Shown in pieces: positions 33,721 through 43,798 of a stretch of 64,000 nt of DNA. Origin of the DNA: Solimicrobium silvestre (GTDB lineage: Bacteria; Pseudomonadota; Gammaproteobacteria; Burkholderiales; Burkholderiaceae_D); the NCBI RefSeq assembly GCF_002976435.1, contig NZ_PUGF01000011.1:62001-126000 (forward strand), in the 5' to 3' direction. The translations under genes were made by a program, and so were the position numbers. Positions within the stretch are counted from its first letter, which is position 1. The number at the start of each line of letters is the position of its first letter. A model generated the notes under the pieces. That model had not been told where the DNA came from, did not search any database, and saw nothing but the letters and a program-made list of their open reading frames with translations.

Positions 33721-34989
33721 ATGATAAAAAAAGAATTATTCAGAGAAGTCGCTGTAAATCGTCTGTCTTCACCAGAGCAATTAGACAGTTTATTGCAGGT
33801 GACGACTGTCAAAGGTTGGGCTGCGCTGGCTGGCATTATCCTGTTTCTGGTTACGATTGGAGGTTGGTCGGTGTTTGGTAAATTGCCGACTAAACTGGTA
33901 GGGGATCAATGCATTCTTGTGAACAGTGGCGGAGTCAATATTTTGACGACATCGGTGAGCGGTCGTTTATCCGATCTGGCCGTTGAAGCGGGCGATGTGG
34001 TCACACGCGGGCAAATTATCGGGCGACTTGAACAGTACGATATGCTGCAAAAAATCAATGCGAATGAGGCGCACTTGAGTGAAGCCGCTCTGCAATATAA
34101 GCAGACCCTGATGCTGGCACAACAGGGCGCCAAATTACGTGAAGTCACCATGGCAGCACAAAGTAATAACCTCAATGATCAGTTAGCAGCAAACAGCCAA
34201 AAAATGAAACTGTTAAACGAGCGCATTGAGACGCAAAAATCCTTATATGACCAAGGGCTAATCACCAAGAAAACCTTGATCGATTCCCAATTGGAATTGA
34301 CTTCAACTGAATTGGAAGCCGAAACCATCCGCACCCAGATTAAGCAATTGGAAGTTACCCGGTTGGACAATAAAAAACAAAGTGACAATGAGATATTGCA
34401 GGTAAAAAATCAGTTGGAGGAATTGCAGCGCAATGTCGCGGCCATGGTCAGGGAAAATAAAGGTTCTACATCCATTGTTAGCCCTTATGCGGGCAAAGTT
34501 GTCGAGGTAAAAGCAGTGGAAGGGCAATTGGTTGAACGTGGTACACCGCTGCTTAGCGTTGAGTCTGATGGTGCGGACACCAATGAACTTGAAGCCTATA
34601 TTTATTTGCCTGCTTCAGATGGGAAAAAAATCAATAGAGGCATGAAGGTTGAAATTAGCCCTAGCACCGCCAGACGTGAAGAATTTGGATTTTTACCCGC
34701 TAATATTTCTTCGGTGGCGAATTTTCCATCCAGCGACCTGGGTTTGATGCGGGTGTTTGGGAATGAAAAGATTGTGCAGCAGTTATCTGGAACGCATGCG
34801 CCAATTCAAATTCGGGTTTCCCTAAAACCATCGGGGAGTAATTTCAGTCATTATGAATGGTCAACACGCAGAGGGCCGCAATTCTTGATTCAAAGCGGCA
34901 CCATGTGTTCAGCCAACATTACATTGTCTGAACAAAGGCCGATTGAGATATTAATTCCTATCCTGAAAAAAACCATCGGGTTTGACTGA
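33721..34989 (+). CDS. HlyD-family adaptor of the NHLM bacteriocin export system
   Basis: The 422-residue protein has one membrane helix (about 34-52), an N-terminal lipoyl half (SGRLSDLAVEAGDVVTRGQIIGRLEQ), a long coiled coil (about 105-250), the second lipoyl half (STSIVSPYAGKVVEVKAVEGQLVERGTPLLSVE) and a beta-barrel end. This is the membrane-fusion layout linking an inner-membrane ABC exporter to TolC. The match is to the secretion protein of NHLM-type bacteriocin systems. It is followed after 5 bases by the peptidase-containing transporter. Confidence 0.88.
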   Translation: MIKKELFREVAVNRLSSPEQLDSLLQVTTVKGWAALAGIILFLVTIGGWSVFGKLPTKLVGDQCILVNSGGVNILTTSVSGRLSDLAVEAGDVVTRGQIIGRLEQYDMLQKINANEAHLSEAALQYKQTLMLAQQGAKLREVTMAAQSNNLNDQLAANSQKMKLLNERIETQKSLYDQGLITKKTLIDSQLELTSTELEAETIRTQIKQLEVTRLDNKKQSDNEILQVKNQLEELQRNVAAMVRENKGSTSIVSPYAGKVVEVKAVEGQLVERGTPLLSVESDGADTNELEAYIYLPASDGKKINRGMKVEISPSTARREEFGFLPANISSVANFPSSDLGLMRVFGNEKIVQQLSGTHAPIQIRVSLKPSGSNFSHYEWSTRRGPQFLIQSGTMCSANITLSEQRPIEILIPILKKTIGFD

Positions 34990-34994
34990 AGACT

Positions 34995-37187
34995 ATGATC
35001 AATTTCCGACAGTTAGCAATGACATTGCGCACCAAATTTAGCAAGCAACGCAGCAAAACGCCGCTTATCTTTCAATTAGAAGCGGTTGAGTGCGGTGCCG
35101 CATCGTTGGCAATGATTTTGGCGCATTACAAAAAATATTTATCGCTGGAAGAATTGCGTGTGTCTTGTGGCGTTTCACGCAACGGTAGTCGAGCCAGTCA
35201 TATAGTCAATGCGGCGCGCAAATACGGTTTGCTGGCTACCGGCTTTCGAAAAGAGCCTGCCGAGTTGCGCACTATGTCGCTGCCCATGATTATTTTTTGG
35301 AACTTTAACCATTTCGTCGTGGTGGATGGATTTGAAGGCGATACGGTTCTGGTTAATGACCCTGGTTTAGGTCGCCGACGAATTGATGCGGAAGAATTTG
35401 ATCAGTCGTTTACCGGTATTGTGCTGGCGTTTGAGAAGGGGCCGGCATTTGTCCCATCGGGTCGACCTCCTAATTTGTTTCGCTCATTGAGACAACGTTT
35501 GGGGGGAACGCGGCAAGGGTTGATCTATTTGATACTGATTGGTTTGTCGTTGGTCATTCCGGGTTTGGTGATCCCGATTTTTAGTTCCGTGTTCATTGAT
35601 CGGGTGTTGATCGGAGGCTTGCAGAGTTGGTTGTTTCCTTTACTAAGCGGTATGTTGCTGACTTCGGTTTTGTTGGCGTTGCTGACCTGGTTGCAAAAAT
35701 ATTACCTGATTAAGCTGGATGCCAAGATTGCACTGAGTACGTCGGCTCGTTTTTTTTGGCATGTATTGCGCTTGCCTGTCGGCTTTTATCAGCAACGCTC
35801 GGCAGGGGATATCGGATCCAGGTTGGCGATTAGTGAGCGGATAGCGAATATTTTGTCGGAAGATCTGGTCGGTGCAGTATTGAGTTTGATGACAGCCACT
35901 TTTTTTGCTTCGATGATGCTGTTTTATGACGTGAGCATGACGCTGGTTACGGTGGCTGTTGTTCTGTTGAATGTTGTCGTCATGCGTTTTGTCGCGGTGC
36001 GTCAAATCGAATTAAATCAGCGTATGGCGATTGATCGCGGCAAGGTTATCGGTACGTCGATGAATGGGTTGAGACTAATAGAAACGCTCAAAGCTTCCGG
36101 CTCTGAATCGGATTTTTTTACACGCTGGGCTGGTTATCAGGCGCGGTTAACGAATTCGATGCAGCAGATGAATCGTACCTCTATTATTTTGAACCTGATT
36201 CCCAAGTTCTTGACGGGGGTGAGCTCGATATTCATTCTGGGTATCGGTGGGATGCGTGTCATGCAAGGCGGGATGAGTATCGGGATGTTGGTTGCATTTC
36301 AGGCGCTGGCGCAAAGTTTTGTTAATCCGGTGAATGCCTTGGTTGCGTTGTCGGGGAAAATGCAGGGCTTTCAGGGCGATATGGACCGGCTCGATGATGT
36401 GATGCGGAGCCCGGTTGAAAATATCACTGCGGTTGAGGAAAATGCCGAAAATCTGCTTTGCGCCAAATTGGAAGGGCACCTGGAATTACGCAATGTAACT
36501 TTTGGGTATAGCCGTCTTGAACCACCGCTTTTAAAAAATTTCAGTTTAACGCTGCAACCGGGGCAACGGATCGCTTTGGTGGGTGCTTCCGGCTGTGGGA
36601 AATCCACCGTGTCAAAATTAGTGATTGGTTTATGTGAGCCGTGGGAGGGCAGTATTTTATTTGATGGCAAACCCCGTAACGCATGGCCGCGTCAACAATT
36701 ATTAAATTCAGTGGCGGCGGTTGATCAGGATATTTGCATTTTTTCCGGTACGGTTCGAGAAAATCTGAATATGTGGGATACGACGATTCCGCACAAGGTG
36801 GTGGTAGATGCTGCCCGGGATGCTTGTGTTCATGATGTCATCTCAAGCCGACCCGGCGGCTACGACAGCGTGGTGGCAGAAGGTGGCGGTAATTTTAGCG
36901 GCGGACAACGTCAGCGTTTGGAAATTGCACGCGCATTAAGTTCTAATCCACGGCTACTGATTTTAGATGAAGCAACCAGCGCCTTGGATCCACTTACCGA
37001 AAAAATCGTTGAAAATAATTTGAGGCGGCGCGGTTGCAGTTGTCTGGTTGTGGCGCATCGTTTAAGTGCAATTCGTGATTGTGATGAAATTATTCTTCTC
37101 GACAAAGGCGTGGTAATGGAGCGTGGGTCTCACCAGGATTTAATCGAATTAAACGGCCATTATGCAAGGTTAATTTCAAATGAGTAA
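34995..37187 (+). CDS. Peptidase-containing ABC transporter (C39 peptidase, NHLM type)
   Basis: The 730-residue protein has a C39 peptidase domain (1-140) with catalytic C33 in QLEAVECGAAS, H106 in NFNHFVVVDG and D122 in VNDPGLG, plus the oxyanion Gln27. Six membrane helices follow (about 170-450). The ATPase has Walker A GASGCGKST (530-538), signature FSGGQRQRLEIARAL and Walker B LLILDEATSALDP. It should cut both precursors after Gly-Gly and export the cores. Its end overlaps the next gene by 8 bases. Confidence 0.93.
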   Translation: MINFRQLAMTLRTKFSKQRSKTPLIFQLEAVECGAASLAMILAHYKKYLSLEELRVSCGVSRNGSRASHIVNAARKYGLLATGFRKEPAELRTMSLPMIIFWNFNHFVVVDGFEGDTVLVNDPGLGRRRIDAEEFDQSFTGIVLAFEKGPAFVPSGRPPNLFRSLRQRLGGTRQGLIYLILIGLSLVIPGLVIPIFSSVFIDRVLIGGLQSWLFPLLSGMLLTSVLLALLTWLQKYYLIKLDAKIALSTSARFFWHVLRLPVGFYQQRSAGDIGSRLAISERIANILSEDLVGAVLSLMTATFFASMMLFYDVSMTLVTVAVVLLNVVVMRFVAVRQIELNQRMAIDRGKVIGTSMNGLRLIETLKASGSESDFFTRWAGYQARLTNSMQQMNRTSIILNLIPKFLTGVSSIFILGIGGMRVMQGGMSIGMLVAFQALAQSFVNPVNALVALSGKMQGFQGDMDRLDDVMRSPVENITAVEENAENLLCAKLEGHLELRNVTFGYSRLEPPLLKNFSLTLQPGQRIALVGASGCGKSTVSKLVIGLCEPWEGSILFDGKPRNAWPRQQLLNSVAAVDQDICIFSGTVRENLNMWDTTIPHKVVVDAARDACVHDVISSRPGGYDSVVAEGGGNFSGGQRQRLEIARALSSNPRLLILDEATSALDPLTEKIVENNLRRRGCSCLVVAHRLSAIRDCDEIILLDKGVVMERGSHQDLIELNGHYARLISNE

Positions 37188-40113
37188 TGAGCAAACAGAT
37201 ACCCTGGAAACGCCTTTAACGGCTATTTCTGAGTTAGGTAGTCTCGGTTCAGCCGGCGCTCGCCTGGTGCATGCTGATCGTTCAGTCTGGTTAGTTGAGC
37301 ACGGTAGCATCGACCTGTTTATGGTGCCGCTTAATGCTGAATTAGAACCTGGTGCCAGGATCTATTTGTTTACGACTGGTGTCGGGCAATTAGTGGCTTT
37401 TCCCAGACTCGCTTCTGATCTTGGTTATGGTTTGCTGGCGGTTCCGATGGCCGATTGCCGCTATCGGGTTATAGAGCGTGATGATTTAACTCGGATGTTT
37501 GAGCAAACTGTGCAGGGATGTAATCAGTTAGCGTTGCTGGATGCTTTCGCGCATAACTTGTCATTGATTCCGCATGAAAAGCTTAGCAGCGAATGCCTAT
37601 CTGTCTATCCAAATGATGAATACGTGGCAGCGGATACGGCACTAACAGTCTGCGCCGGCGCATCAGGATTATGGTTAAGTTCTGTCAGTGGGCCAATGGT
37701 TTACGCGATTCACGACGCGAGTGAACACGAACTGATGCACCTTCACGCATGCTTACCTGCGCCGATGAGTATTGCAATTCATCTTCCCACCGCGACGCAG
37801 GTACATTGTTATAGTTTGGAAGAGGCAAGGGAGCAAGGTGTTAGCCTCGATATGTTGTTGGATGGCTTGGATTCGTTATTTTTAAGCCTGATACATGCCA
37901 CCATCGAGAACAAGAAAAAAAATGAAGCGGATGAGCTGTTACGTTTGCAAACCAAAACCAGCATTGATAGTCAGGCCATGTCCGATGCACTGGGTGGCTT
38001 TGCCTCTTTATTTCAAAAACAGTATCAAGAGAGTTTTTCCAGCAGCAGTAAGGATCGCTTGCTGAATGCCTGCCAGATTATTGGCAAATCCCTGAATATT
38101 ACGTTTGTAGCGCCGCCGGTCGGTGGAGTGCACCGTAATTTGGTTCAGAATATCGCTAATGCGTCGCATGTACGTACCAGAGTGGTGGCGTTGAAAGGCG
38201 CATGGTGGAAAGTCGATAGTGGAGCTTTGCTGGGTTTTTTAGAGTCTGATAAAGAGCCGCTCGCTTTGATGCCGGTTCGCGGTGGTGGGTATGAAGCAGT
38301 CAATCCGGTCAGTGGTCAGCGGACTAAAGTTGATGCTCAATTTTCAGCTCAACTGGTGATTTTTGCGCATATGTTTTATACCAGTTTGCCGCATAAATCA
38401 TTAATCTTAAAAGATGTCATACAGTTTATTACGCGCGGTTTTGGACGCGAATTTATAATTATTGCCGCAATTAGTTTGGTGAGCGCGGCACTTGGTATGG
38501 GCATACCGATCGCCAGTGGCGTGTTATTTGATCAGGCTTTTCCTGCGGCTGATTTTGGTCAGATGATGCAAATTCTGATGATTTTGTTTGCGACGATTTT
38601 AGTCACATTGCTCTTTGAAGTGACTCAGGCCATGGTGCTATTGCGGATTGAGGGTAAAGCCAGTTGTGATCTTCAGGCAGCTGTTTGGGATCGGGTACTA
38701 AAACTGCCCGTGCCTTTTTTTCGGGATTACTCCGCCGGTGATCTGGCCACCAGAATTAACGGTATTAACGAAATCAGGCAAGCGTTATCGGGAACGGTGA
38801 TTTCGTCCATTTTGAGTAGTTTGTTTTCGGCCTTGAATGTTTGCCTGCTGTTTTATTACGATATAAAACTGGGCGTTGTTGCAATTATTTTGGTACTCGC
38901 AGCCATTGGATTTAATCTGTTAGTGGGGCGTGTTACGGCGCGCCTGACCCGCGAAGCGGCTGATAAAAACGGCAAGATTTCCGGGATGGTGCTGGAGTAT
39001 TTGAACGGCATCGCTAAACTGCGTATTACTGGTGCCGAATCAAGGGCGTTCAGTAACTGGTCCACCAGTTTTGTGATGCAGCGCCGTCTGCTTATGCGTG
39101 CCTCTGGCTGGGGCAATATTGGCGGCACATTCAGTGCTGTTTTCCCTTTGCTGGCGATGATCGTTATTTTTGTCTGGATTGCGCCTGTGGCTGGAGCAGA
39201 TAATCACCAACATTTAAGTACGGGCGAATTCATCGCTTTTAGTTCTACCTTCGCTATTTTTCTCGGTGCGACGATGAACCTGGTGCGTATTAGTACCGAT
39301 CTACTGAATATCATGTCAACCTATGAGCGTACCCGCCCTATTATGGAAACAGTCCCGGAAGTGGATCAAAATAAAGCGTATCCGGGTGAATTGCGTGGAG
39401 CTATTGAGTTAAGTAATGTGAGTTTTTCCTACTCCCCTGATTTACCACCGGTGCTTGATGATGTGTCGTTTAGTGTTAAACCGGGTGAATTTGTAGCATT
39501 GGTTGGCGCATCAGGATCAGGTAAATCAACGCTGTTGCGACTTATGCTCGGATTTGAAACTCCCTCACAAGGTGCGATTTATTATGACGGGAAAAATCTG
39601 GGTGATATCAACATCGGCGCAGTAAGACGTCAGCTGGGCGTCGTTTTGCAAGGCGGGCAACTGATGGATGGCGATATTTTTTCGAATATCGTGGGCTCCA
39701 CCACTTTGGGGAGTGATGCCGCCTGGGAAGCAGCCAAAGCCTGCGGCCTGGACCGGGATATTGAAGCAATGGCAATGGGGATGCAGACGCTGGTCAGTGA
39801 TGGTGGCGGAACTTTATCGGGTGGGCAGCGCCAGCGCCTGATGATTGCAAGAGCTATCGTCAATAAACCAAAAATTATTTATTTTGATGAAGCCACCAGT
39901 GCCTTAGATAACCAGACTCAGGCCACAGTCAGCGCCAGCATGGAACAGTTAAGGGCTACCCGTATCGTTATCGCTCATCGACTAAGTACTATTATTAATG
40001 CTGACCAGATTTATGTTCTGGAAAAGGGCAGGATTGTGCAAAGCGGTTCATATGCTGTGTTGATGCAGCAAGAAGGTTTGTTTGCTGAATTGGCCAAACG
40101 CCAGACACTATAA
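37180..40113 (+). CDS. NHLM bacteriocin system ABC transporter without peptidase
   Basis: The 977-residue protein has a long cytosolic N-terminal part (about 1-400) that includes a cyclic-nucleotide-binding-like beta region near its start. Membrane helices follow at about 425-720. The ATPase has Walker A GASGSGKST (776-784), signature LSGGQRQRLMIARAI and Walker B IIYFDEATSALDN. There is no C39 cysteine motif. This is the second ABC protein of NHLM systems and probably forms a heteromeric or parallel exporter with the peptidase-bearing one. The two genes overlap by 8 bases. Confidence 0.9.
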   Translation: MSNEQTDTLETPLTAISELGSLGSAGARLVHADRSVWLVEHGSIDLFMVPLNAELEPGARIYLFTTGVGQLVAFPRLASDLGYGLLAVPMADCRYRVIERDDLTRMFEQTVQGCNQLALLDAFAHNLSLIPHEKLSSECLSVYPNDEYVAADTALTVCAGASGLWLSSVSGPMVYAIHDASEHELMHLHACLPAPMSIAIHLPTATQVHCYSLEEAREQGVSLDMLLDGLDSLFLSLIHATIENKKKNEADELLRLQTKTSIDSQAMSDALGGFASLFQKQYQESFSSSSKDRLLNACQIIGKSLNITFVAPPVGGVHRNLVQNIANASHVRTRVVALKGAWWKVDSGALLGFLESDKEPLALMPVRGGGYEAVNPVSGQRTKVDAQFSAQLVIFAHMFYTSLPHKSLILKDVIQFITRGFGREFIIIAAISLVSAALGMGIPIASGVLFDQAFPAADFGQMMQILMILFATILVTLLFEVTQAMVLLRIEGKASCDLQAAVWDRVLKLPVPFFRDYSAGDLATRINGINEIRQALSGTVISSILSSLFSALNVCLLFYYDIKLGVVAIILVLAAIGFNLLVGRVTARLTREAADKNGKISGMVLEYLNGIAKLRITGAESRAFSNWSTSFVMQRRLLMRASGWGNIGGTFSAVFPLLAMIVIFVWIAPVAGADNHQHLSTGEFIAFSSTFAIFLGATMNLVRISTDLLNIMSTYERTRPIMETVPEVDQNKAYPGELRGAIELSNVSFSYSPDLPPVLDDVSFSVKPGEFVALVGASGSGKSTLLRLMLGFETPSQGAIYYDGKNLGDINIGAVRRQLGVVLQGGQLMDGDIFSNIVGSTTLGSDAAWEAAKACGLDRDIEAMAMGMQTLVSDGGGTLSGGQRQRLMIARAIVNKPKIIYFDEATSALDNQTQATVSASMEQLRATRIVIAHRLSTIINADQIYVLEKGRIVQSGSYAVLMQQEGLFAELAKRQTL

Positions 40114-40150
40114 TTTTATTGGTTTCAACGAACCACATATTGGATACAAC

Positions 40151-41335
40151 ATGCGTAAGTTTTTTTTAGTATTACTGCTCATTTTGTTGTCCCTGGTTGG
40201 ATGTGACAAACTCAATCTGGCGCAACAACGCGCTGAGCATCTGGCTCAACCGGGTAAGGATATTACCATTGCCGTTGCGTGGCCCATGAATTCCGCGAAA
40301 ACATCGCTACTCAACGGTATTGAATTAGCTCGCACTGAAATCAATAGTAGCGGTGGTGTTTTGGGTGGGAAAAATATTACTCTTCTTGTAAAAGATGATG
40401 AAGCTTCCTTATCAAAAGGCCGGTTGGTCGCGCAAGAGATTGCCAATAACATTGATGTCGCGGCAGTCATTGGGCATCTTAATTCTTACATTACCGAGCC
40501 TGCATCACAAATATATGAACAGGCTGGATTATTGATGATTACACCAGGAGCAAGTGGACAGAAAATGTTTGAAGATGGTGGGAAATTAATCTTCAGAAGC
40601 CTACCGGGTAACCGCGAACAGGCACGCCAGATTGGCGACTATGCAGTATCGCAAGGGTATAAGCGAATTGCTATCTATTACATTAAAAATGAATACGGTA
40701 TTGACCTCGCCAATTTTTTTGAGCAACGCGCCAATGAGCTCGGCATCAATGTGGTAGATCGTCGTTCCTATAATATGAATGCCGATAATCATGCCGCTAT
40801 TTTTAAGGATTGGGCTTTATTTTTAAAAATGGACGCCATATTTTTAATTGGCTCATTACCGGAAAGCGGGCAAATATTGCGTGAAGCACGTGCGGCAGGA
40901 ATTACGGTACCCATTTTTGGCGGGCATGGAATGGATTCGGCAGACTTAATTAAACTAGGTGGAAAAAGTGCCGAAGGAACTGTGGTGTTTTCCCTTTTTA
41001 ACATTGTAGATCCGCGCCCCGAGGTTCAAAGTTTTGTCGAGCGCTATCAGAAACGATTTGGTGTGGAGCCAGACAGCAGTGCTGCGGCAGGTTACGACAC
41101 GCTTAAATTGGTGGCGCATGCCATTGATGTCGCACATAGTGAAGTACCTGCCAAAACGGCTGAAGCCATGCGCGCTACTAAAAACTGGTCCGGTGTAACC
41201 GGCATGTATACCTTCAACGAAAAGGGCGATTTGGTCGGGAAGCGTTTGGCCAAGGCTGAAGTAAATCAGGGTAAATTCGTTTATTTTGAAATAACGCCAC
41301 CGCGTACTGTTACTACCTGGCCTACTGCTGATTGA
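40151..41335 (+). CDS. Lipoprotein substrate-binding protein (Leu/Ile/Val-binding family, type I)
   Basis: The frame is open from 40082, but the ATG at 40151 starts a proper lipoprotein signal: MRKFFLVLLLILLSLVGC, with Cys18 in the lipobox LVGC. The mature part is a Peripla_BP_6 protein (ITIAVAWPMNSAKTSLLNGIELARTEINSSGGVLGGKNITLLVKDDE, and AAGYDTLKLVAHAIDVA). It lies 37 bases after the exporter gene in the same direction. No permease accompanies it. It might bind the product or a signal for self-protection or sensing, or may belong to a separate unit; this is inference. Confidence 0.82.
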   Translation: MRKFFLVLLLILLSLVGCDKLNLAQQRAEHLAQPGKDITIAVAWPMNSAKTSLLNGIELARTEINSSGGVLGGKNITLLVKDDEASLSKGRLVAQEIANNIDVAAVIGHLNSYITEPASQIYEQAGLLMITPGASGQKMFEDGGKLIFRSLPGNREQARQIGDYAVSQGYKRIAIYYIKNEYGIDLANFFEQRANELGINVVDRRSYNMNADNHAAIFKDWALFLKMDAIFLIGSLPESGQILREARAAGITVPIFGGHGMDSADLIKLGGKSAEGTVVFSLFNIVDPRPEVQSFVERYQKRFGVEPDSSAAAGYDTLKLVAHAIDVAHSEVPAKTAEAMRATKNWSGVTGMYTFNEKGDLVGKRLAKAEVNQGKFVYFEITPPRTVTTWPTAD

Positions 41336-41380
41336 AAAAATAAAAATTTCAGAAAGTCTGGGAAGCAGATAACATCACTC

Positions 41381-43798
41381 TCATGCCAGCTCAAGCATTG
41401 CCTCGAATTGCTCAAGCGGGACAGGTTTTCCAAACAAATAACCTTGGTATGCGTAACAACCTCTTAAATTAAGAAACTCACGCTGCTCTTCAGTTTCGAC
41501 TCCTTCCGCGATGACGTTTAATCCCAATGTTTTAGCCATCGCGATGATGGTTTGCACGATGGCGGCGTCGTTGGGATCGGTGGCGATATCGCGCACAAAG
41601 GATCGGTCAATTTTGATCTGATCAAAAGGGAGCCGCTTGAGATATTGCAGTGACGAATAGCCGGTGCCAAAGTCATCCAGGGACAACTGAACGCCAATTT
41701 CTTTCAATGAATTCATGGTAACGATGGTGTCATCAACGTCTTTAAGCATCAGGCTTTCCGTCAGTTCCAATTTGAGTAGCATCGGATTAATAGCATGGAG
41801 TTGAACACAGGTTTGTACCTGACTGACAAAATCAGCCTGGCGGAATTGGTTGGCACTGACGTTTACCGCCAGAACCAGAGCCTGTGTTGACGCATCGTTT
41901 TGCCATGCTTTGATCTGGGCGCAAGCCGTGTCCAATACCCATTTTCCGATTGGTAATATCAAGCCGGTTTCTTCGGCAAGCGCAATGAATTCTCCAGGGA
42001 ATACCACGCCACGCGTAGGATGCTGCCAGCGGATTAATGCTTCGGCACCGATTGGGCGGCGCGCGTTGTCCACTTGAATTTGGTAATACAACTGGAATTG
42101 CTGGCTCTCCAATGCCTTATGTAATTCGGTATCAAGCTTTGTTCGGATAGTGATCGCGTCCTGCATCTGATTGTCGAAAAAGCGCAGGGTATTGCGCCCA
42201 GCTTTTTTTGCCTGATACATGGCAATGTCGGCCTGTTTCATCAACTCGTCTTTCATCTGATCGTTACCGTCAAATAAAGTGATGCCTATGCTCGCGGTGC
42301 AAGTTAATTCATATTTATCCAACTGGTAAGGTTGACTGAGAATAGCCAGGGTTTTCTCGCCGATTAGTTCAGTTTGCGTTGCAGCTTCCATGTGGTGTTC
42401 GCTCAGATCTAGCAGCATCACCACAAACTCATCGCCGCCCATGCGGGAAACCGTATCATTTTCGCGGAAGCTGGCTTCCAGTCGCTGTGCGACTTGTTGC
42501 AGCAACAAATCGCCGGTGTCATGGCCTAGCGTATCGTTGAGATCCTTGAAATTATCTAGGTCAATAAACAGCAAAGCACCTTTTCTGCCACTACGCGCAT
42601 TGGAGGTTAATGCTTGCTGAAGCCGATCAAGTAGCAAACGTCTGTTTGGTAAATTGGTCAGGTGATCGTGGAATGCAATGTACTTGATTTTTTCTTCAGC
42701 TTCCTTGCGCTCGGTGATGTCGATATACGATCCAATATAGTGCGTGATATGTCCACCGGCCCCTTTGACCGCCGAGATGGAGAGCCATTTAGGATAGATT
42801 TGCCCATTCTTGCGACGCCCCCAGATTTCTCCCTGCCATGCTCCTTTCAGTTGTATCGTTTCCCACATCTCTTTATAGAACTCGGGCGGGTGGCGTCCTG
42901 ATTTAAGTAAGCGCGGTGTTTGCCCGATTATTTCCTCAGCTGAATAACCGGTATTTTCCGTAAATGCTTTGTTGACGCGCAAGATCACTTCATTGGCATC
43001 TGTGATGATCAAATTTTCTTGCGATTCAAAGGCTGTGGCGGCAATGCGCAGGTAAGCTTCGCTGTTATGCAGTACGGTATCGATAGCGCGAATGCGGGCG
43101 ATGATGGTCCACGAGATGCCCACGCCAAGCAAGGTAAACAGCAGTGCAATGGTGTAGCTGAAATTACGCGAAGCATGACTGGCGGAGCGCGATATCGTCG
43201 CCAGAGTGGACGAGAACAAATTTTCTTGCTCAGTTAAATGCTGGTTAATGATGTTCGTCCTGATCATGAAGGTATGAACAGTGTCAGAGTTAATTGAGTG
43301 CGAGCTTATGTCTTGATGTAATTTTTCGGCCTCCTCATTTAATTCGGCAATCAATTTATCGCCGGTAGTCCAGGATTTGATCACCTCGGTCATGAATGAA
43401 AAATTCTGGAATCTGAGGAATAAATCACTCATGGATTCGATATCTTCAGGATGATTGCCCCCAATGAGAAAACCTTCACGCGCCATAGCCAGATCTGGAT
43501 TGGGTTTTTGCAGTGCAATACGAGCCTGCAAGTCGCCGATTGGTATCTGGATTGAACGCTGGTAGTTTTGGTAATCGTTTTCGTCATGCGTTAACGCGTA
43601 ATGTTCAAGACTAAGAATTGCCTCTTTTTGCGCTTTGGCCCAAACCCCCGCTCCACCGATATAGGCGCGAACAGCCATTAAGGCATTCATCTGAATTTGC
43701 ATCAGGAAGGTAAGGGTAATGATCATTGCAACAAACATGGCAATGATCAGATAGACATGGCTAATCGTGGTGTTGCGCATAGCCAATTTTTTAGGCAT
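41381..43798 (-). CDS. Membrane-bound PAS-GGDEF-EAL cyclic-di-GMP protein
   Basis: The 805-residue protein has an N-terminal membrane helix (about 12-34), a helical periplasmic region (about 35-210), a second helix (about 211-232), one PAS/PAC unit (about 243-365, with ENTGYSAEEIIGQTPRLLKSG and GSYIDITERKEAEEKI), a GGDEF domain with intact RMGGDEF, and an EAL domain with GAEALIRWQHP, LDDFGTGYSSL and AEGVETEEQ. Both catalytic motifs look intact, so it may make and degrade c-di-GMP. It is convergent with the RiPP locus and probably unrelated. Confidence 0.92.
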   Translation of the reverse strand: MPKKLAMRNTTISHVYLIIAMFVAMIITLTFLMQIQMNALMAVRAYIGGAGVWAKAQKEAILSLEHYALTHDENDYQNYQRSIQIPIGDLQARIALQKPNPDLAMAREGFLIGGNHPEDIESMSDLFLRFQNFSFMTEVIKSWTTGDKLIAELNEEAEKLHQDISSHSINSDTVHTFMIRTNIINQHLTEQENLFSSTLATISRSASHASRNFSYTIALLFTLLGVGISWTIIARIRAIDTVLHNSEAYLRIAATAFESQENLIITDANEVILRVNKAFTENTGYSAEEIIGQTPRLLKSGRHPPEFYKEMWETIQLKGAWQGEIWGRRKNGQIYPKWLSISAVKGAGGHITHYIGSYIDITERKEAEEKIKYIAFHDHLTNLPNRRLLLDRLQQALTSNARSGRKGALLFIDLDNFKDLNDTLGHDTGDLLLQQVAQRLEASFRENDTVSRMGGDEFVVMLLDLSEHHMEAATQTELIGEKTLAILSQPYQLDKYELTCTASIGITLFDGNDQMKDELMKQADIAMYQAKKAGRNTLRFFDNQMQDAITIRTKLDTELHKALESQQFQLYYQIQVDNARRPIGAEALIRWQHPTRGVVFPGEFIALAEETGLILPIGKWVLDTACAQIKAWQNDASTQALVLAVNVSANQFRQADFVSQVQTCVQLHAINPMLLKLELTESLMLKDVDDTIVTMNSLKEIGVQLSLDDFGTGYSSLQYLKRLPFDQIKIDRSFVRDIATDPNDAAIVQTIIAMAKTLGLNVIAEGVETEEQREFLNLRGCYAYQGYLFGKPVPLEQFEAMLELA

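Noticed and set aside
40082-40150. Upstream extension of the lipoprotein binding-protein frame
   Set aside because: It overlaps the exporter gene, and would bury the lipobox signal peptide that starts at 40151.
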